Assembly (NCBI RefSeq): GCF_014843845.1
Contig: NZ_JHQS01000017.1
Coordinates: 186,001 to 250,000 of the forward strand
Source: Mesorhizobium amorphae
GTDB taxonomy: Bacteria > Pseudomonadota > Alphaproteobacteria > Rhizobiales > Rhizobiaceae
Direction of reading: 5' to 3'
DNA: 64,000 nt
Below are positions 52,091-61,733 of the stretch, one piece after another (within the stretch, counting starts at the first letter, position 1; each line of letters starts with the position of its first letter). The translations under genes and the position numbers were made by a program. The notes under the pieces were generated by a model. The model searched no databases. It saw nothing but the letters and a program-made list of their open reading frames with translations, and had not been told where the DNA came from.

Positions 52091-52128
52091 GTTTAGTAAT
52101 TTGTTTAGTAATGCCATCTTTACTAAAC
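52091..52128. promoter_or_regulatory. candidate operator upstream of the ABC/dha block
   Basis: GTTTAGTAA occurs at 52091-52099 and 52103-52111 (direct repeats 12 bases apart), and its exact inverse TTACTAAAC at 52120-52128, so arms of nine bases flank an eight-base spacer. The site is 103-140 bases before the binding protein start. No regulator gene for it is seen in the window. Confidence 0.65.
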
Positions 52129-52145
52129 AAGGCAAGCGAATTCGT

Positions 52146-52160
52146 TGCTGCATCGCAGCA
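52146..52160. promoter_or_regulatory. perfect palindromic TGCTGC-ATC-GCAGCA box
   Basis: The 15-bp site is a perfect 6+6 palindrome with three central bases and contains the exact TGCTGCANNGCA pattern. It lies 158 bases before the binding protein start, on the far side of the candidate operator. CTGCNNNGCAG is the sequence reported for PhaR-type regulators of polyhydroxyalkanoate metabolism; the link is inferred. Confidence 0.5.
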
Positions 52161-52242
52161 TGGCTTGCGAAGGCTTTGAGCTGGCTAAGAAAATTCCGGG
52201 AGGATGGTGGCTGTCAGGGTGCCCGACGGGTCGGCAACCGGC

Positions 52243-52932
52243 TTACCTGACCTTCTTCGTGCTGACCGTCACCGGCCTGATCGGAGGCGCCGGCGGCAGC
52301 AAAGCGCGGATGTCGGCGAAGGGGAACACCGGTTCGAAGCGGAACGCTTCGGCGAGCGCACCCGGTGCGCCGTTGCACTGGCCGGCACGAAATTCGTTCT
52401 GCACACGCGCCGCATCGACGAAGCGCTCGGGATCCTGCGAGCGATGCGCCCGGATCGCCCGCGCCTTGATGTCGGCGTGGGCTGTTATCTCAACGTAATG
52501 CGTCGGCGAAAAGCCGGTGCCGCCAAGCGTGTCGGCATGCAGCACCGCCACAGTGAAGGACGCTGCGATGCGCACCCCGTCCGACAGCGCGCGGTGGTCG
52601 CCGTGATAGTCGTTCGGCGCATGGGTGATGACGAGATCGGGCTTCACCTCGCCGATCAGCGTCTTGAGCGCCGCGATCAGGGCGGCGTCGGCGACGAGCG
52701 CGCCGTCCGGAAAGTCGAGGAAGCGTGGGACAACACCGAGCAGCCCTGCCGCTTCCGTGGCCTCCTCGCGGCGCACGCGGGCAAGCGTTGCCGAGTCGCC
52801 GCGGCCGCCTTTGGCGCCATCCGTGGCTATGGCGAAAGCCAGTTCTGCGCCTTGCGTGGCATAGGCGGCCATCGTACCGAACAGGAAGATCTCGATGTCG
52901 TCCGGATGCGCGCCGAGCGCCAGTACCTTCAC
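52243..52932 (-). CDS. PIG-L family deacetylase
   Basis: A 229-residue LmbE/PIG-L zinc deacetylase. It begins VKVLALGAHPDDIEIFLFGTMA with the AHPDD metal motif, then DGAKGGRG, RREEATEAAGLLG, LVITHAPNDYHGDHRALSD and HYVEIT. Such enzymes remove acetyl groups from GlcNAc-type compounds. The GTG at 52932 is preceded by GGGGAGAG; the longer frame overlaps the divergent transporter gene. It shares a very short divergent promoter region with that gene. Confidence 0.8.
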   Translation of the reverse strand: MKVLALGAHPDDIEIFLFGTMAAYATQGAELAFAIATDGAKGGRGDSATLARVRREEATEAAGLLGVVPRFLDFPDGALVADAALIAALKTLIGEVKPDLVITHAPNDYHGDHRALSDGVRIAASFTVAVLHADTLGGTGFSPTHYVEITAHADIKARAIRAHRSQDPERFVDAARVQNEFRAGQCNGAPGALAEAFRFEPVFPFADIRALLPPAPPIRPVTVSTKKVR

Positions 52933-52958
52933 TCTACTCTCCCCGGAAATGGAACAAC

Positions 52959-53849
52959 GTGCCGAACGGAATCCTGCTCGCCCTGATCGCCTATGCAAGC
53001 TATTCGTGCAACGACGCCGTTGTCAAAAGCCTTGGCGGGCAGTTCAGCGTCTTCGAGATCGGCTTTTTCTCGACGCTGTTTTCCGGCTGTTTCCTGCTCT
53101 TCACCCGGCCGAACGGCGAACGCTGGCGTGACTTCTGGCGCACAAAGCGGCCCTGGGCGGTGCAGGCGCGCGCCTGGGCCGGCATCGCGTCGGGCGTGCT
53201 CAGCGTCTATGCCTTCACCACCATCCCGCTGGCCGAAGCCTATGCACTGATCTTCCTGGCGCCGCTCTGCGTCACCATCCTCTCAACCGTGGTTCTCAAG
53301 GAGAAGGTCGGCCCCTGGCGCTGGCTGGCGGTGGTCGCCGGCTTTGCCGGCGTCATGCTGGTCGTGCAGCCGGGTTTTCGCGAGCTGCATCTCGGCCATC
53401 TCGCCGCTTTCGGCGTTGCCTTCCTGGCCGCCGCCAGCGTCATCCTGATGCGCTCGCTCGCCCAGCAGGAAAAGCGCACGACCATGCTCGGCGTGCTGAT
53501 CGGCTACGGCCTGGTCTTCAACGGCATCGGCGCTGCCGCCACCTCGTTCACGCTGCCCGACGCCAGGCAGCTGGTATGGTTTGTCATATCGGGCGCCTTC
53601 ACCTCCTGCGGACAGCTGCTGCAGCTGCTTGCGGTCAAATACGCACCCGCCAACCGGATCGCGCCGACGCATTATTCGCAGATCGTCTGGGCGGTGATCC
53701 TCGGTGCGCTGTTCTTCCGCGAGTATCCCGATGCCCTGTCGCTGGTCGGCCTCGCCGTCGTCGGCGGTTCCGGCCTGCTGACCATGGTGCGCGAGGAGGT
53801 GCGGCTGGGCATGGTGCGCTGGAACCCGTTTTCGCGGACCCGGCTTTGA
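52959..53849 (+). CDS. EamA family (DMT) transporter
   Basis: A 296-residue membrane protein with ten hydrophobic segments in two repeated EamA halves (GILLALIAYASYSCNDAVVKSL and later FGVAFLAAASVILMRSLAQQ...). It has the usual PLAEAYALIFLAPLCVTILSTVVLKEKVGPWRWLAVVAGFAGVMLVVQPG segment. It moves small metabolites; the substrate is unknown. The GTG at 52959 with GGAA before it is used. Confidence 0.82.
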   Translation: MPNGILLALIAYASYSCNDAVVKSLGGQFSVFEIGFFSTLFSGCFLLFTRPNGERWRDFWRTKRPWAVQARAWAGIASGVLSVYAFTTIPLAEAYALIFLAPLCVTILSTVVLKEKVGPWRWLAVVAGFAGVMLVVQPGFRELHLGHLAAFGVAFLAAASVILMRSLAQQEKRTTMLGVLIGYGLVFNGIGAAATSFTLPDARQLVWFVISGAFTSCGQLLQLLAVKYAPANRIAPTHYSQIVWAVILGALFFREYPDALSLVGLAVVGGSGLLTMVREEVRLGMVRWNPFSRTRL

Positions 53850-53932
53850 GCCGGCCGGAAATGGTCCGGTTGCGCGCTGGTCGCTGTCGCTGATATGCGG
53901 GCAATGCGGACTGGCTGTATACCCCGAGGACA

Positions 53933-56395
53933 ATGAGCAAAAACCCCCTGCCGGAGCTTCCGGTATCCGCCGTGCTGCCGGCGCTTGGCGAGACGCTCGA
54001 AAGGCGCAACAGCGCCGTGCTGGTGGCGCCGCCCGGTGCCGGCAAGACGACGCTGGTGCCGCTGGCGCTGCTCGACGCGCCATGGCTTCGCACGGGCAAG
54101 ATCGTCCTGCTCGAGCCGCGCCGGCTCGCCGCCCGCGCCGCGGCCCGCCGCATGGCCGAGCTGATCGGCGAGGAGCCGGGCGGCACGGTCGGCTACGCCA
54201 TGCGCATGGAGAACCGCACCTCGGCCCGGACGAAAATCCTCGTCGTCACCGAAGGCGTTTTGTCGCGCATGATCCTCGACGATCCGGAGTTGCCGGGTGT
54301 TTCGGCAGTGCTGTTCGACGAATTCCACGAGCGCTCGCTCGACGGCGATTTCGGCCTGGCGCTGGCGCTCGACGTGCAGGGCGCGTTGCGGCCGGACCTC
54401 AGGCTGCTGGTGATGTCGGCAACGCTCGACGGCGCGCGCGTCGCCAGGCTGCTGTCCGGCGCACCGGTGATCGAAAGCCAGGGCCGCGCCTTTCCCGTCG
54501 ACATCCGTTACGACGAGCGGCCGGCCGGCGTGCCGATCGAGGACGCGATGGCCAAGGCGATCCGTTCGGCACTTGCCGAGGAGAGCGGCAGCGTGCTCGC
54601 CTTTCTGCCCGGCCAGCGCGAGATCGAGCGCACCGCCGAGCGGCTGCACGAGCGGATCGGCTCCGACACCGATATCGTGCCGCTCTACGGCATGCTCGAC
54701 AACAGGGCGCAGGACGCGGCGATCAAACCTGCGCCTCCAGGTCGCCGCAAGGTGGTGCTGGCGACTTCGATCGCCGAAACCTCGATCACCATCGACGGCG
54801 TGCGCGTCGTCATCGATTCCGGTCTGTCGCGGCTGCCGCGCTACGAGCCGGCCAGCGGCCTGACGCGGCTGGAGACGGTGCGGGTCAGCCGCGCCTCGGC
54901 CGACCAGCGCGCCGGCCGCGCCGGACGCACGCAAGCCGGCGTCGCCGTCAGGCTTTGGCGGGCCGAGCAGACGGCGGCCCTTCCCGCCTTCACGCCGCCG
55001 GAGATCCTCGAGGCTGACCTTTCCGGCCTGCTGCTCGATTGCGCCGCCTTCGGCGTCGCCGATCCCGCGAGCCTTTCCTTCCTCGATCCGCCGCCGGCGC
55101 CAGCACTCAACGAGGCGAGGACGCTGCTCAGCGCACTGCTCGCAGTCGACGAGGCCGGGCGCCTGACGGAGGCGGGCGCCGCGATGCGCAAGCTAGCGCT
55201 GCCGGTGCGGCTAGCCCATATGGTGGCCGAAGCCGCCGGAACCGGCCACGCCTTCGAGGCGGCGACGCTCGCCGTGCTGCTCACCGAGCGCGGCCTTGGC
55301 GGCGACGGCGCCGACCTCGAGCGACGGCTGATGCGGTTTCGCACAGAGAAATCGCCGCGCGCCGTAGCGGCGCGCCAGCTTGCCGAGCGGCTGGCGAAAC
55401 AGGCCGGCGGTGTGAAGAACAATGAGCCGGCATCTGCAGGTGCCCTGCTCATCCACGCCTGGCCGGACCGCGTCGCCAGGGCACGCGGCGAGCGCGGCCG
55501 TTTTGTGCTGGCCAACGGCTCGGGCGCCATGCTCGACGCCGCCGATGCGCTGGCGGGCGAGACCTGGCTGGTCGTCGCCGATTTGCAGGGCAAGGCGCAG
55601 AACGCCCGTATCAGCGCGGCGGCTCCGGTCGACGAGGCCGATATCCGTGCGGCACTCGCCGACAGGATCGAGACCCGCCGCGAGACGAGCTTCGACCGCG
55701 ACAGGCGTGCCGTGCGCGTTCGCGAAACGGCTCGACTCGGCGCCATCACGCTCGCCGAACGCATGCTGCCGGCGCCATCGGGCGCCAACGCGGATCAGGC
55801 GATCCTCGATGCCTTGCGCGAACACGGCCTGTCGCTGCTGGAATGGGGCAAGGAGGCCGAGACGCTGCGCCAGCGGCTGGGCTGGCTGCATCGTGGCCTC
55901 GGCGAGCCTTGGCCCGATGTGTCCGACGCGGCATTGATCGAACGCCTCGACGACTGGCTGCTGCCGTTCCTCACCGGCGCGTCGTCCTTCGCGGCGATCA
56001 GTTCTGGCACGCTTTCATCAGGCCTGATGGCGCTGGTGCCGCATGATTTGCAGCGCCGGATCGAGACGCTGGCGCCGACCCATTTCGATGCCCCGTCGGG
56101 CAGCCATGTGCCGATCCGCTATGACGGCGAATGGCCGGTGCTGGCGATCCGCGTGCAGGAATTGTTCGGCCTCGACCGGCATCCGGCGATCGCGGGCGGC
56201 AGTGTGCCACTGACGCTCGAACTGTTGTCGCCGGCGCACCGGCCGATCCAGACGACGCGCGACCTGCCCGGCTTCTGGCGCGGCTCCTGGGCCGATGTGC
56301 GCACCGACATGCGCGGCCGCTATCCTCGGCATGTCTGGCCCGAGAACCCGCTGCTCGCCGCCGCCACCAGCCGAGCAAAACCGCGCGGGACGTGA
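53933..56395 (+). CDS. hrpB: ATP-dependent helicase HrpB
   Basis: An 820-residue DEAH/RHA-type helicase. Motif I is APPGAGKTTLVPLALL (about 34-49), motif II DEFHERS in place of DEAH, motif III VMSATLDG, then ATSIAETSITIDGVRVVIDSG and the Arg-rich motif QRAGRAGRTQAG. The C-terminal HrpB-specific part ends RYPRHVWPENPLLAAATSRAKPRG. The cellular role of HrpB is not well known; it is probably RNA-related. Confidence 0.93.
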   Translation: MSKNPLPELPVSAVLPALGETLERRNSAVLVAPPGAGKTTLVPLALLDAPWLRTGKIVLLEPRRLAARAAARRMAELIGEEPGGTVGYAMRMENRTSARTKILVVTEGVLSRMILDDPELPGVSAVLFDEFHERSLDGDFGLALALDVQGALRPDLRLLVMSATLDGARVARLLSGAPVIESQGRAFPVDIRYDERPAGVPIEDAMAKAIRSALAEESGSVLAFLPGQREIERTAERLHERIGSDTDIVPLYGMLDNRAQDAAIKPAPPGRRKVVLATSIAETSITIDGVRVVIDSGLSRLPRYEPASGLTRLETVRVSRASADQRAGRAGRTQAGVAVRLWRAEQTAALPAFTPPEILEADLSGLLLDCAAFGVADPASLSFLDPPPAPALNEARTLLSALLAVDEAGRLTEAGAAMRKLALPVRLAHMVAEAAGTGHAFEAATLAVLLTERGLGGDGADLERRLMRFRTEKSPRAVAARQLAERLAKQAGGVKNNEPASAGALLIHAWPDRVARARGERGRFVLANGSGAMLDAADALAGETWLVVADLQGKAQNARISAAAPVDEADIRAALADRIETRRETSFDRDRRAVRVRETARLGAITLAERMLPAPSGANADQAILDALREHGLSLLEWGKEAETLRQRLGWLHRGLGEPWPDVSDAALIERLDDWLLPFLTGASSFAAISSGTLSSGLMALVPHDLQRRIETLAPTHFDAPSGSHVPIRYDGEWPVLAIRVQELFGLDRHPAIAGGSVPLTLELLSPAHRPIQTTRDLPGFWRGSWADVRTDMRGRYPRHVWPENPLLAAATSRAKPRGT

Positions 56396-56450
56396 TGCTT
56401 CCGGATAGAAACATCTACCGCTTGTCCTTTCCCGGCTATAATCCTTGGCC

Positions 56451-57773
56451 ATGATCAAAATTCTCAACGCGCCTGATTTCCAGCAGAGCCAGCGGTTGCG
56501 CCTCAACACGCTGATCAGGCTGCGCTGGCTGGCCATCGTCGGCCAGAGCCTGACGGTGCTTCTCGTCGCCTACGGGCTGAAATTCCCGCTGCCGGTCAGC
56601 ATGTGCTTCGCGCTGATCGCCTGCTCGGCCTGGATGAATTTATGGCTGACCTTTCGCTATCCGGCGGCGCATCGGCTGACCCCGCTGTCGGCCTTTGTCA
56701 TCCTGACCTTCGACAGCCTGCAGCTTGCCGGCCTGCTCTATTTGACCGGCGGCCTCACCAACCCGTTCTCAGTGCTGATGACCGTGCCCGTTGTCATCTC
56801 GGCGGCGTCGCTGCCGCTGCGCCTCACCGCGGTGCTCGGCGCGCTGGTCATGGCGGCGGCCACCTTGCTGGTCTTTTTCCACCAGCCGCTGCCCTGGCAC
56901 GAAGGCGCGCGCCTGGAGATGCCGTTCGTCTATGTCGCCGGCATCTGGATGGCGGTGTTCTCGTCCATCGCCTTCACCGCCATCTACGCTTTTCGCGTCG
57001 CCGAGGAGGCGCGCCTGCTCGCCAACGCGCTCGCCGCCACCGAACTGGTGCTGCAGCGCGAACAGCATCTTTCCGCTCTGGATGGTCTCGCCGCCGCCGC
57101 CGCGCATGAATTGGGCACGCCGCTTGCCACCATCGCGCTTGTCGCCAAGGAGATGGAGAAGGTGCTCGGCGACGACCCGAAATACCGCGAGGACGTGACG
57201 CTGCTCCGTTCGCAAAGCGAGCGCTGCCGCGAAATCCTGAAACGGCTGACCAGCCTGTCCTCCGAGGGCGAGGCGCATCTGTCGCGCCTGCCGCTGACCT
57301 CGCTGGTCGAGGAAGTGACAGCGCCGCACCGCGATTTCGGCATCTCGATCAAGCTCCGGCCGGGCGAGCGCATCGGTGCCGAACCGGTCGGGCGCCGCAA
57401 CCCGGGCGTCATCTACGGCCTCGGCAATCTGGTCGAGAACGCCGTCGACTTCGCCCGCAAGACCGTTACCGTACGCTGGAGCTGGGACGACGACCATGTC
57501 TCCTTCTCGATCATCGACGACGGGCCGGGCTTTCCGCCGGAGATCATCGACCGCATCGGCGAGCCCTATATGTCGACGCGCCAGGGCAACGAGGCCGGCG
57601 GCGGCCTGGGCCTTGGCCTGTTCATCGCCAAGACCTTGCTCGAACGCTCTGGCGCTACACTCGATTTCCGCAATTCGAGCGGGCTGGGCGAGGGTGCTGT
57701 GGTGCAGATATCGTGGCCGCGCAGCGTCTTCCTCAATCCCGAATCGTCGTCGAGCATGTTCGACACCGCCTGA
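56451..57773 (+). CDS. actS: redox sensor histidine kinase ActS/RegB
   Basis: A 440-residue membrane kinase with six helices. It carries the quinone-binding heptapeptide GGLTNPF (100-106), the phosphorylated His219 in AAHELGTPLATI and the redox-active Cys259 in SQSERCREILKRL. ATPase boxes follow (NLVENAVDFA, DDGPGFP, GGLGLGLFIAKTLLERSGA). These are the full RegB features. It phosphorylates ActR in response to the state of the quinone pool. The ATG at 56451 is used; a TTG lies six bases earlier. Confidence 0.95.
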   Translation: MIKILNAPDFQQSQRLRLNTLIRLRWLAIVGQSLTVLLVAYGLKFPLPVSMCFALIACSAWMNLWLTFRYPAAHRLTPLSAFVILTFDSLQLAGLLYLTGGLTNPFSVLMTVPVVISAASLPLRLTAVLGALVMAAATLLVFFHQPLPWHEGARLEMPFVYVAGIWMAVFSSIAFTAIYAFRVAEEARLLANALAATELVLQREQHLSALDGLAAAAAHELGTPLATIALVAKEMEKVLGDDPKYREDVTLLRSQSERCREILKRLTSLSSEGEAHLSRLPLTSLVEEVTAPHRDFGISIKLRPGERIGAEPVGRRNPGVIYGLGNLVENAVDFARKTVTVRWSWDDDHVSFSIIDDGPGFPPEIIDRIGEPYMSTRQGNEAGGGLGLGLFIAKTLLERSGATLDFRNSSGLGEGAVVQISWPRSVFLNPESSSSMFDTA

Positions 57774-57881
57774 AACCTGCATAGTGGCCTCATCAGGCCC
57801 GGCTGCAGGCTCTAAGAATTGGACAATAGTGCTGCGGAACTGTATCTGCGTAAAATTAAGGCAGCAGGAATTCTGGAAGCG

Positions 57882-58445
57882 ATGAGCGGAGACGAAACGA
57901 CTGGCGCAATGGTTGAAGGCGAGGACACCTCGCTGCTGATCGTCGATGACGACAAGCCGTTCCTGACGCGGCTTGCCCGCGCCATGGAAACCAGGGGCTT
58001 CGTGGTCGAGACGGCCGACAGCGTCGAGGAGGCAGTGACGAAAGCACGCGCCCATCCGCCGGCCTACGCGGTGGTCGACATGCGGCTCGGCGACGGCAAT
58101 GGCCTCGATGTCGTTGCTGCCATCCGCGAGAAGCGCGACGATGCCCGCGCCGTCATCCTCACCGGCTATGGCAACATCGCCACCGCGGTGACGGCGGTAA
58201 AACTCGGCGCCATCGACTATCTGTCGAAGCCGGCCGACGCCGACGACATCTTTGCCGCGCTGACCCGCACATCGGGCGAACGCGCCGCACCGCCCGAGAA
58301 TCCGATGTCGGCCGACCGCGTCCGCTGGGAGCACATCCAGCGCGTCTACGAAATGTGCGACCGCAACGTTTCGGAGACCGCGCGCCGGCTCAACATGCAT
58401 CGCCGCACGCTGCAGCGGATCCTGGCCAAACGCGCGCCACGCTAA
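57882..58445 (+). CDS. actR: response regulator ActR/RegA
   Basis: A 187-residue two-domain regulator. The receiver has acidic [10 protein letters not shown], the phosphorylated Asp in [17 protein letters not shown] and Lys in [10 protein letters not shown]. The C-terminal Fis-type DNA-binding helix-turn-helix is [30 protein letters not shown], nearly invariant in RegA proteins. ATG 57882 with GGAAG before it is used. It lies 108 bases after actS. It controls aerobic/anaerobic, nitrogen and carbon fixation and acid-tolerance genes in related bacteria. Confidence 0.95.
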   Translation: MSGDETTGAMVEGEDTSLLIVDDDKPFLTRLARAMETRGFVVETADSVEEAVTKARAHPPAYAVVDMRLGDGNGLDVVAAIREKRDDARAVILTGYGNIATAVTAVKLGAIDYLSKPADADDIFAALTRTSGERAAPPENPMSADRVRWEHIQRVYEMCDRNVSETARRLNMHRRTLQRILAKRAPR

Positions 58446-58530
58446 CCACGGGCTGACTTGCGGGCTGCTTGCCTCGCAACCAAGGCTTGCGCATCATCTG
58501 CCAAGGCGATTCCGAAGTGACGGAGGCGAT

Positions 58531-59730
58531 ATGCGGGACGACACAGCGCGGCCGGTTTCCATCTTTCGCGAATTCCTCGACGGCGAGGCGGCCGGCGGCA
58601 TCATCCTGATGGGCGCCGCGGCACTGGCCCTGATCGTCGCCAATTCGCCGCTGTCCGAAACCTATTTTGCCGCCCTCCACGCCTATCTCGGGCCGCTCAG
58701 CGTCTCGCACTGGATCAATGACGGGCTGATGGCGGTGTTCTTCCTGCTCGTCGGGCTGGAGATCAAACGCGAGATGCTGGATGGCCAGCTCTCGACCTGG
58801 CCGCGGCGCGTGCTGCCGGGCATTGCGGCGGCAGGCGGCATGGTGGTTCCGGCGCTGGTCTATGTCGCTATTAACCGCGACAACACCGCTGCCCTGTCTG
58901 GCTGGGCGATCCCGACCGCCACCGACATTGCCTTTGCCCTTGGTGTCTTGTCGCTGCTCGGCAACCGCGTCCCGGCCTCGCTAAAAATCTTCCTCACCGC
59001 CTTGGCCATCATCGACGATCTCGGCGCCGTCATCATCATCGCGCTGTTCTACACCAGCGGCCTGTCCCTCGCCTATCTGGGCGCCGCCTTCGCGGTCATC
59101 GCGGTGCTCGTCGTGCTCAACCGCATGCGGGTGCTGACACTCGTGCCCTACCTCGTGCTCGGCATCGTCTTGTGGGCGCTGGTGCTGAAGTCGGGGGTGC
59201 ACGCTACGCTCGCCGGCGTGGCGCTGGCACTGACCATTCCTCTCGAACGCTCTCCCGGCATCAGCCACGACCTCGAGCATTCGCCGCTGCATCGGCTTGA
59301 ACACGGCCTGCACAAAATCGTGCCCTTCATCGTCATCCCGATCTTCGGCTTCGCCAATGCCGGCGTCTCGCTCGCTGGCGTCAGCCTGGCCGCACTGGTC
59401 GAGCCGTTGACGCTGGGGGTGGCCGCGGGCCTCGTCGCCGGCAAGCTGGTCGGCGTCTTCGGCTCCTCGGCCTTAGCCATCCGGCTGGGCTTCGCCGACC
59501 TGCCGGCGAATGCTGGCTGGCTGCACCTGGTCGGCATCTCGCTTCTGTGCGGCATCGGCTTCACGATGAGCCTGTTCATCGGCCTGCTCGCCTTCGCCAG
59601 CGACGTGGCGCTGCAGGATGCGGTCAAGGTCGGTATCCTCGCCGGCTCCCTGATCGCCGCGCTGCTTGGCGCCGCCGTGCTGCTGGTGGCACCGGCGGCG
59701 GGAGATGCCGATGGGGCGGACGAAGGCTAG
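58531..59730 (+). CDS. nhaA: Na+/H+ antiporter NhaA
   Basis: A 399-residue antiporter with about twelve helices. Marks of NhaA are [43 protein letters not shown] with the Asp of the ion site, [22 protein letters not shown] with the two central Asp residues, and the C-terminal [23 protein letters not shown]. It exchanges sodium for protons across the inner membrane. Its stop overlaps that of the convergent sigma factor gene. Confidence 0.95.
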   Translation: MRDDTARPVSIFREFLDGEAAGGIILMGAAALALIVANSPLSETYFAALHAYLGPLSVSHWINDGLMAVFFLLVGLEIKREMLDGQLSTWPRRVLPGIAAAGGMVVPALVYVAINRDNTAALSGWAIPTATDIAFALGVLSLLGNRVPASLKIFLTALAIIDDLGAVIIIALFYTSGLSLAYLGAAFAVIAVLVVLNRMRVLTLVPYLVLGIVLWALVLKSGVHATLAGVALALTIPLERSPGISHDLEHSPLHRLEHGLHKIVPFIVIPIFGFANAGVSLAGVSLAALVEPLTLGVAAGLVAGKLVGVFGSSALAIRLGFADLPANAGWLHLVGISLLCGIGFTMSLFIGLLAFASDVALQDAVKVGILAGSLIAALLGAAVLLVAPAAGDADGADEG

Positions 59731-60677
59731 GCTGGCCGCAGACCGAAGGCAGCAAACAATGAGGGGCCGAGCGGCGGCACATAGATCGTCAACGAGGCGA
59801 TCTTCCCGTCGGCGGGCTCGATGACATGCAGAGAATGGGGCAGCCACGCAAGGTTCTGATGGCTGCGCGCGTAGACCGCGACCGCGGGCTGGCCATTGGC
59901 CCCGGTGGCCACCGCGCGATAGCCGGCAAAATTGCCCCAGACGGTCCCGAAAAAAGCCCGGATCGCCTTTCGCCCTCGGTACCATTCCCGCCATGGCGGC
60001 ATGTGGTAGGTGGCGTCTTCGCGCAGCAGGTCGACGAGGCCGTCGAGGTTGTCCGCTTGCCAGGCCTGCATGTAGCGTTCGAGCAGCAGCCCCTCTTGCG
60101 GGTTGGGCTGCGATCGCTGCAGGGGACGCCCCCGAGGATAGCTCTGGCCAAGCGTTGCGCGGGCCCGCTGCAGGGCGCTGTTGATAGAAGCGGTCGAACC
60201 GCCCAGCGAGTGCGCCGTCTCGGCCGCTGACCAGCCAAGCACGTCGCAAAGCAAAAGGGCGGCCCGCTGCCTGGGCGGCAGAAGCTGGATCGCCGCGACG
60301 AAAGCGAGTTGCACCGCTTCACGGGCCTCGTAGCGCGCGTCCGGACCCGGTTTGTCGTCGACCAGATCCGGAAGCTCCGCGTCCGGATAAGGCTCCAGCC
60401 AGTTGAGCTCGGCGGCGGGCCCGCCGGTCGCCCTCGAGTCAGAGGGCGGCCGTTCGGGCTCAAGGAGAATGCGATGCACCCTCGACCGCGCCTTGAGGGC
60501 GTTGAGGCAGCTGTTGGTGGCGATCGTGTAGAGCCAGCCGCGAACCGAGCCTCGTCCGTCGAATTGCGACCTCCCGCGCCAGGCCCGCAGAAAGCTGTCC
60601 TGGACGAGGTCGTCCGCCTCGTGCAGTGAACCCATCATCCGATAGCAATGCAGCTTGAGTTCGCGGCGATGGACCAC
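59727..60677 (-). CDS. ECF sigma factor with C-terminal SnoaL-like domain (SigJ/ECF41-like)
   Basis: A 316-residue sigma factor. Region 2 has [26 protein letters not shown] and [16 protein letters not shown]; region 4 has [44 protein letters not shown]. The C-terminal 120 residues form a SnoaL/NTF2-like domain ([27 protein letters not shown]...). The start is doubtful: the GTG at 60677 gives a shortened region 2.1, and homologous sequence (PLAFERLT) continues in frame upstream to a stop with no ATG. An ATG in another frame near 60754 suggests a frameshift. It follows an SDR gene on the same strand, a usual neighbour of such sigma factors. Confidence 0.8.
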   Translation of the reverse strand: MVHRRELKLHCYRMMGSLHEADDLVQDSFLRAWRGRSQFDGRGSVRGWLYTIATNSCLNALKARSRVHRILLEPERPPSDSRATGGPAAELNWLEPYPDAELPDLVDDKPGPDARYEAREAVQLAFVAAIQLLPPRQRAALLLCDVLGWSAAETAHSLGGSTASINSALQRARATLGQSYPRGRPLQRSQPNPQEGLLLERYMQAWQADNLDGLVDLLREDATYHMPPWREWYRGRKAIRAFFGTVWGNFAGYRAVATGANGQPAVAVYARSHQNLAWLPHSLHVIEPADGKIASLTIYVPPLGPSLFAAFGLRPA

Positions 60678-60796
60678 TGTCAGGCGCTCGAAGGCCAGAG
60701 GATCGGCTGGCCTGGCCGGCCCAAGGGCTCAACAGGGCCAGAAGCGTCTGTCATACGGAGCCTGCGGTGCTGAAGTCGGCTGACATCCTGCGCGCC

Positions 60797-61543
60797 TCAT
60801 GCCGCCGCCGCAAGTCCGCTGCCGCTCACCGTGAAGGAGCTGCCTTGCGGTTTGCCGGTAGCGAGCGCGACCACCGCGCGAGCGACATCGGCCGGTGTCT
60901 GCATGTCGGTCATGCTCGCCAGGAAGTCCTTCGGTCGGATGCCCATATAGGCCGAAATGCCGTCGATACCGCGGTCACCAACGCCGGTGCCCGGCATGAT
61001 GCGCGCCGGCGCAAGTGCCATGAAGCGCAGGCCGAGGCCGAGCCGGTCCGCTTCCTTCTGGCTGTGACCGGCCAGGAACATCTGCATGCGTTTTGCGCCG
61101 GAATAGCCGCCTGAATTCGGCGGCCCACCGCTAAAGGCAGCACCACTGGAGATCAGCACCACCCGGCTCCCCGGCTTGAGCCGGCCCTGGAGCGCTGCCT
61201 TGCAGAACAGGAACGACGCCTTGACGTCCATGTCCCAGTTGGCCGAGAAGACCTCCCAGCTCTGCTCCTGGATGGGGGCGGACGGCGCGAGAGCGCCGGC
61301 GCAGATCACCAGGACGTCCGGCTCCAGCACCTTGAAAACCGAATCGGGCGCAGCCTCCTTCGTCGCGTCGGACGCAAGGGTTTTCACACCGGGCATCTCG
61401 TTGAAGAGCTCTGTCAGGGCTGCCGCGCCGCGGGCGACGGCGAGAACGGTCGCCCCTTCGCCAAGTGCTGCTTCTACGATCGAGCGGCCGACTCCCCGGC
61501 TGCCTCCGATGACGACAACATTCTGACCTTCTAACGATCCCAT
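60797..61543 (-). CDS. SDR family oxidoreductase
   Basis: A 248-residue short-chain dehydrogenase. The cofactor loop is GGSRGVGRSI, CAGA replaces the usual NAG, Ser is in VLISSGAAFSGG and the active pair is in YSGAKRMQMF. GGSRGVGR and the lack of a family-specific end do not allow a substrate call. It probably forms a unit with the ECF sigma gene 119 bases downstream and may be one of its targets. Confidence 0.83.
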   Translation of the reverse strand: MGSLEGQNVVVIGGSRGVGRSIVEAALGEGATVLAVARGAAALTELFNEMPGVKTLASDATKEAAPDSVFKVLEPDVLVICAGALAPSAPIQEQSWEVFSANWDMDVKASFLFCKAALQGRLKPGSRVVLISSGAAFSGGPPNSGGYSGAKRMQMFLAGHSQKEADRLGLGLRFMALAPARIMPGTGVGDRGIDGISAYMGIRPKDFLASMTDMQTPADVARAVVALATGKPQGSSFTVSGSGLAAAA

Positions 61544-61733
61544 GGATCACCTCTCTTTCCGGCCGCCGGACCATCCGAGCGCGCCTGTTGATCAGGACAG
61601 CGCAGGCAGGCGGAAATCATCGGTGCGAGGTCAAAAAACCTTCTCAGGCGATGGGGCGGGCCGGCGCAAAGCTCCGATCTGACTCCGTCGCCAGCCGGCG
61701 ACGCGCCAGGCCTGTCGCCTGCGCGACGCACTG

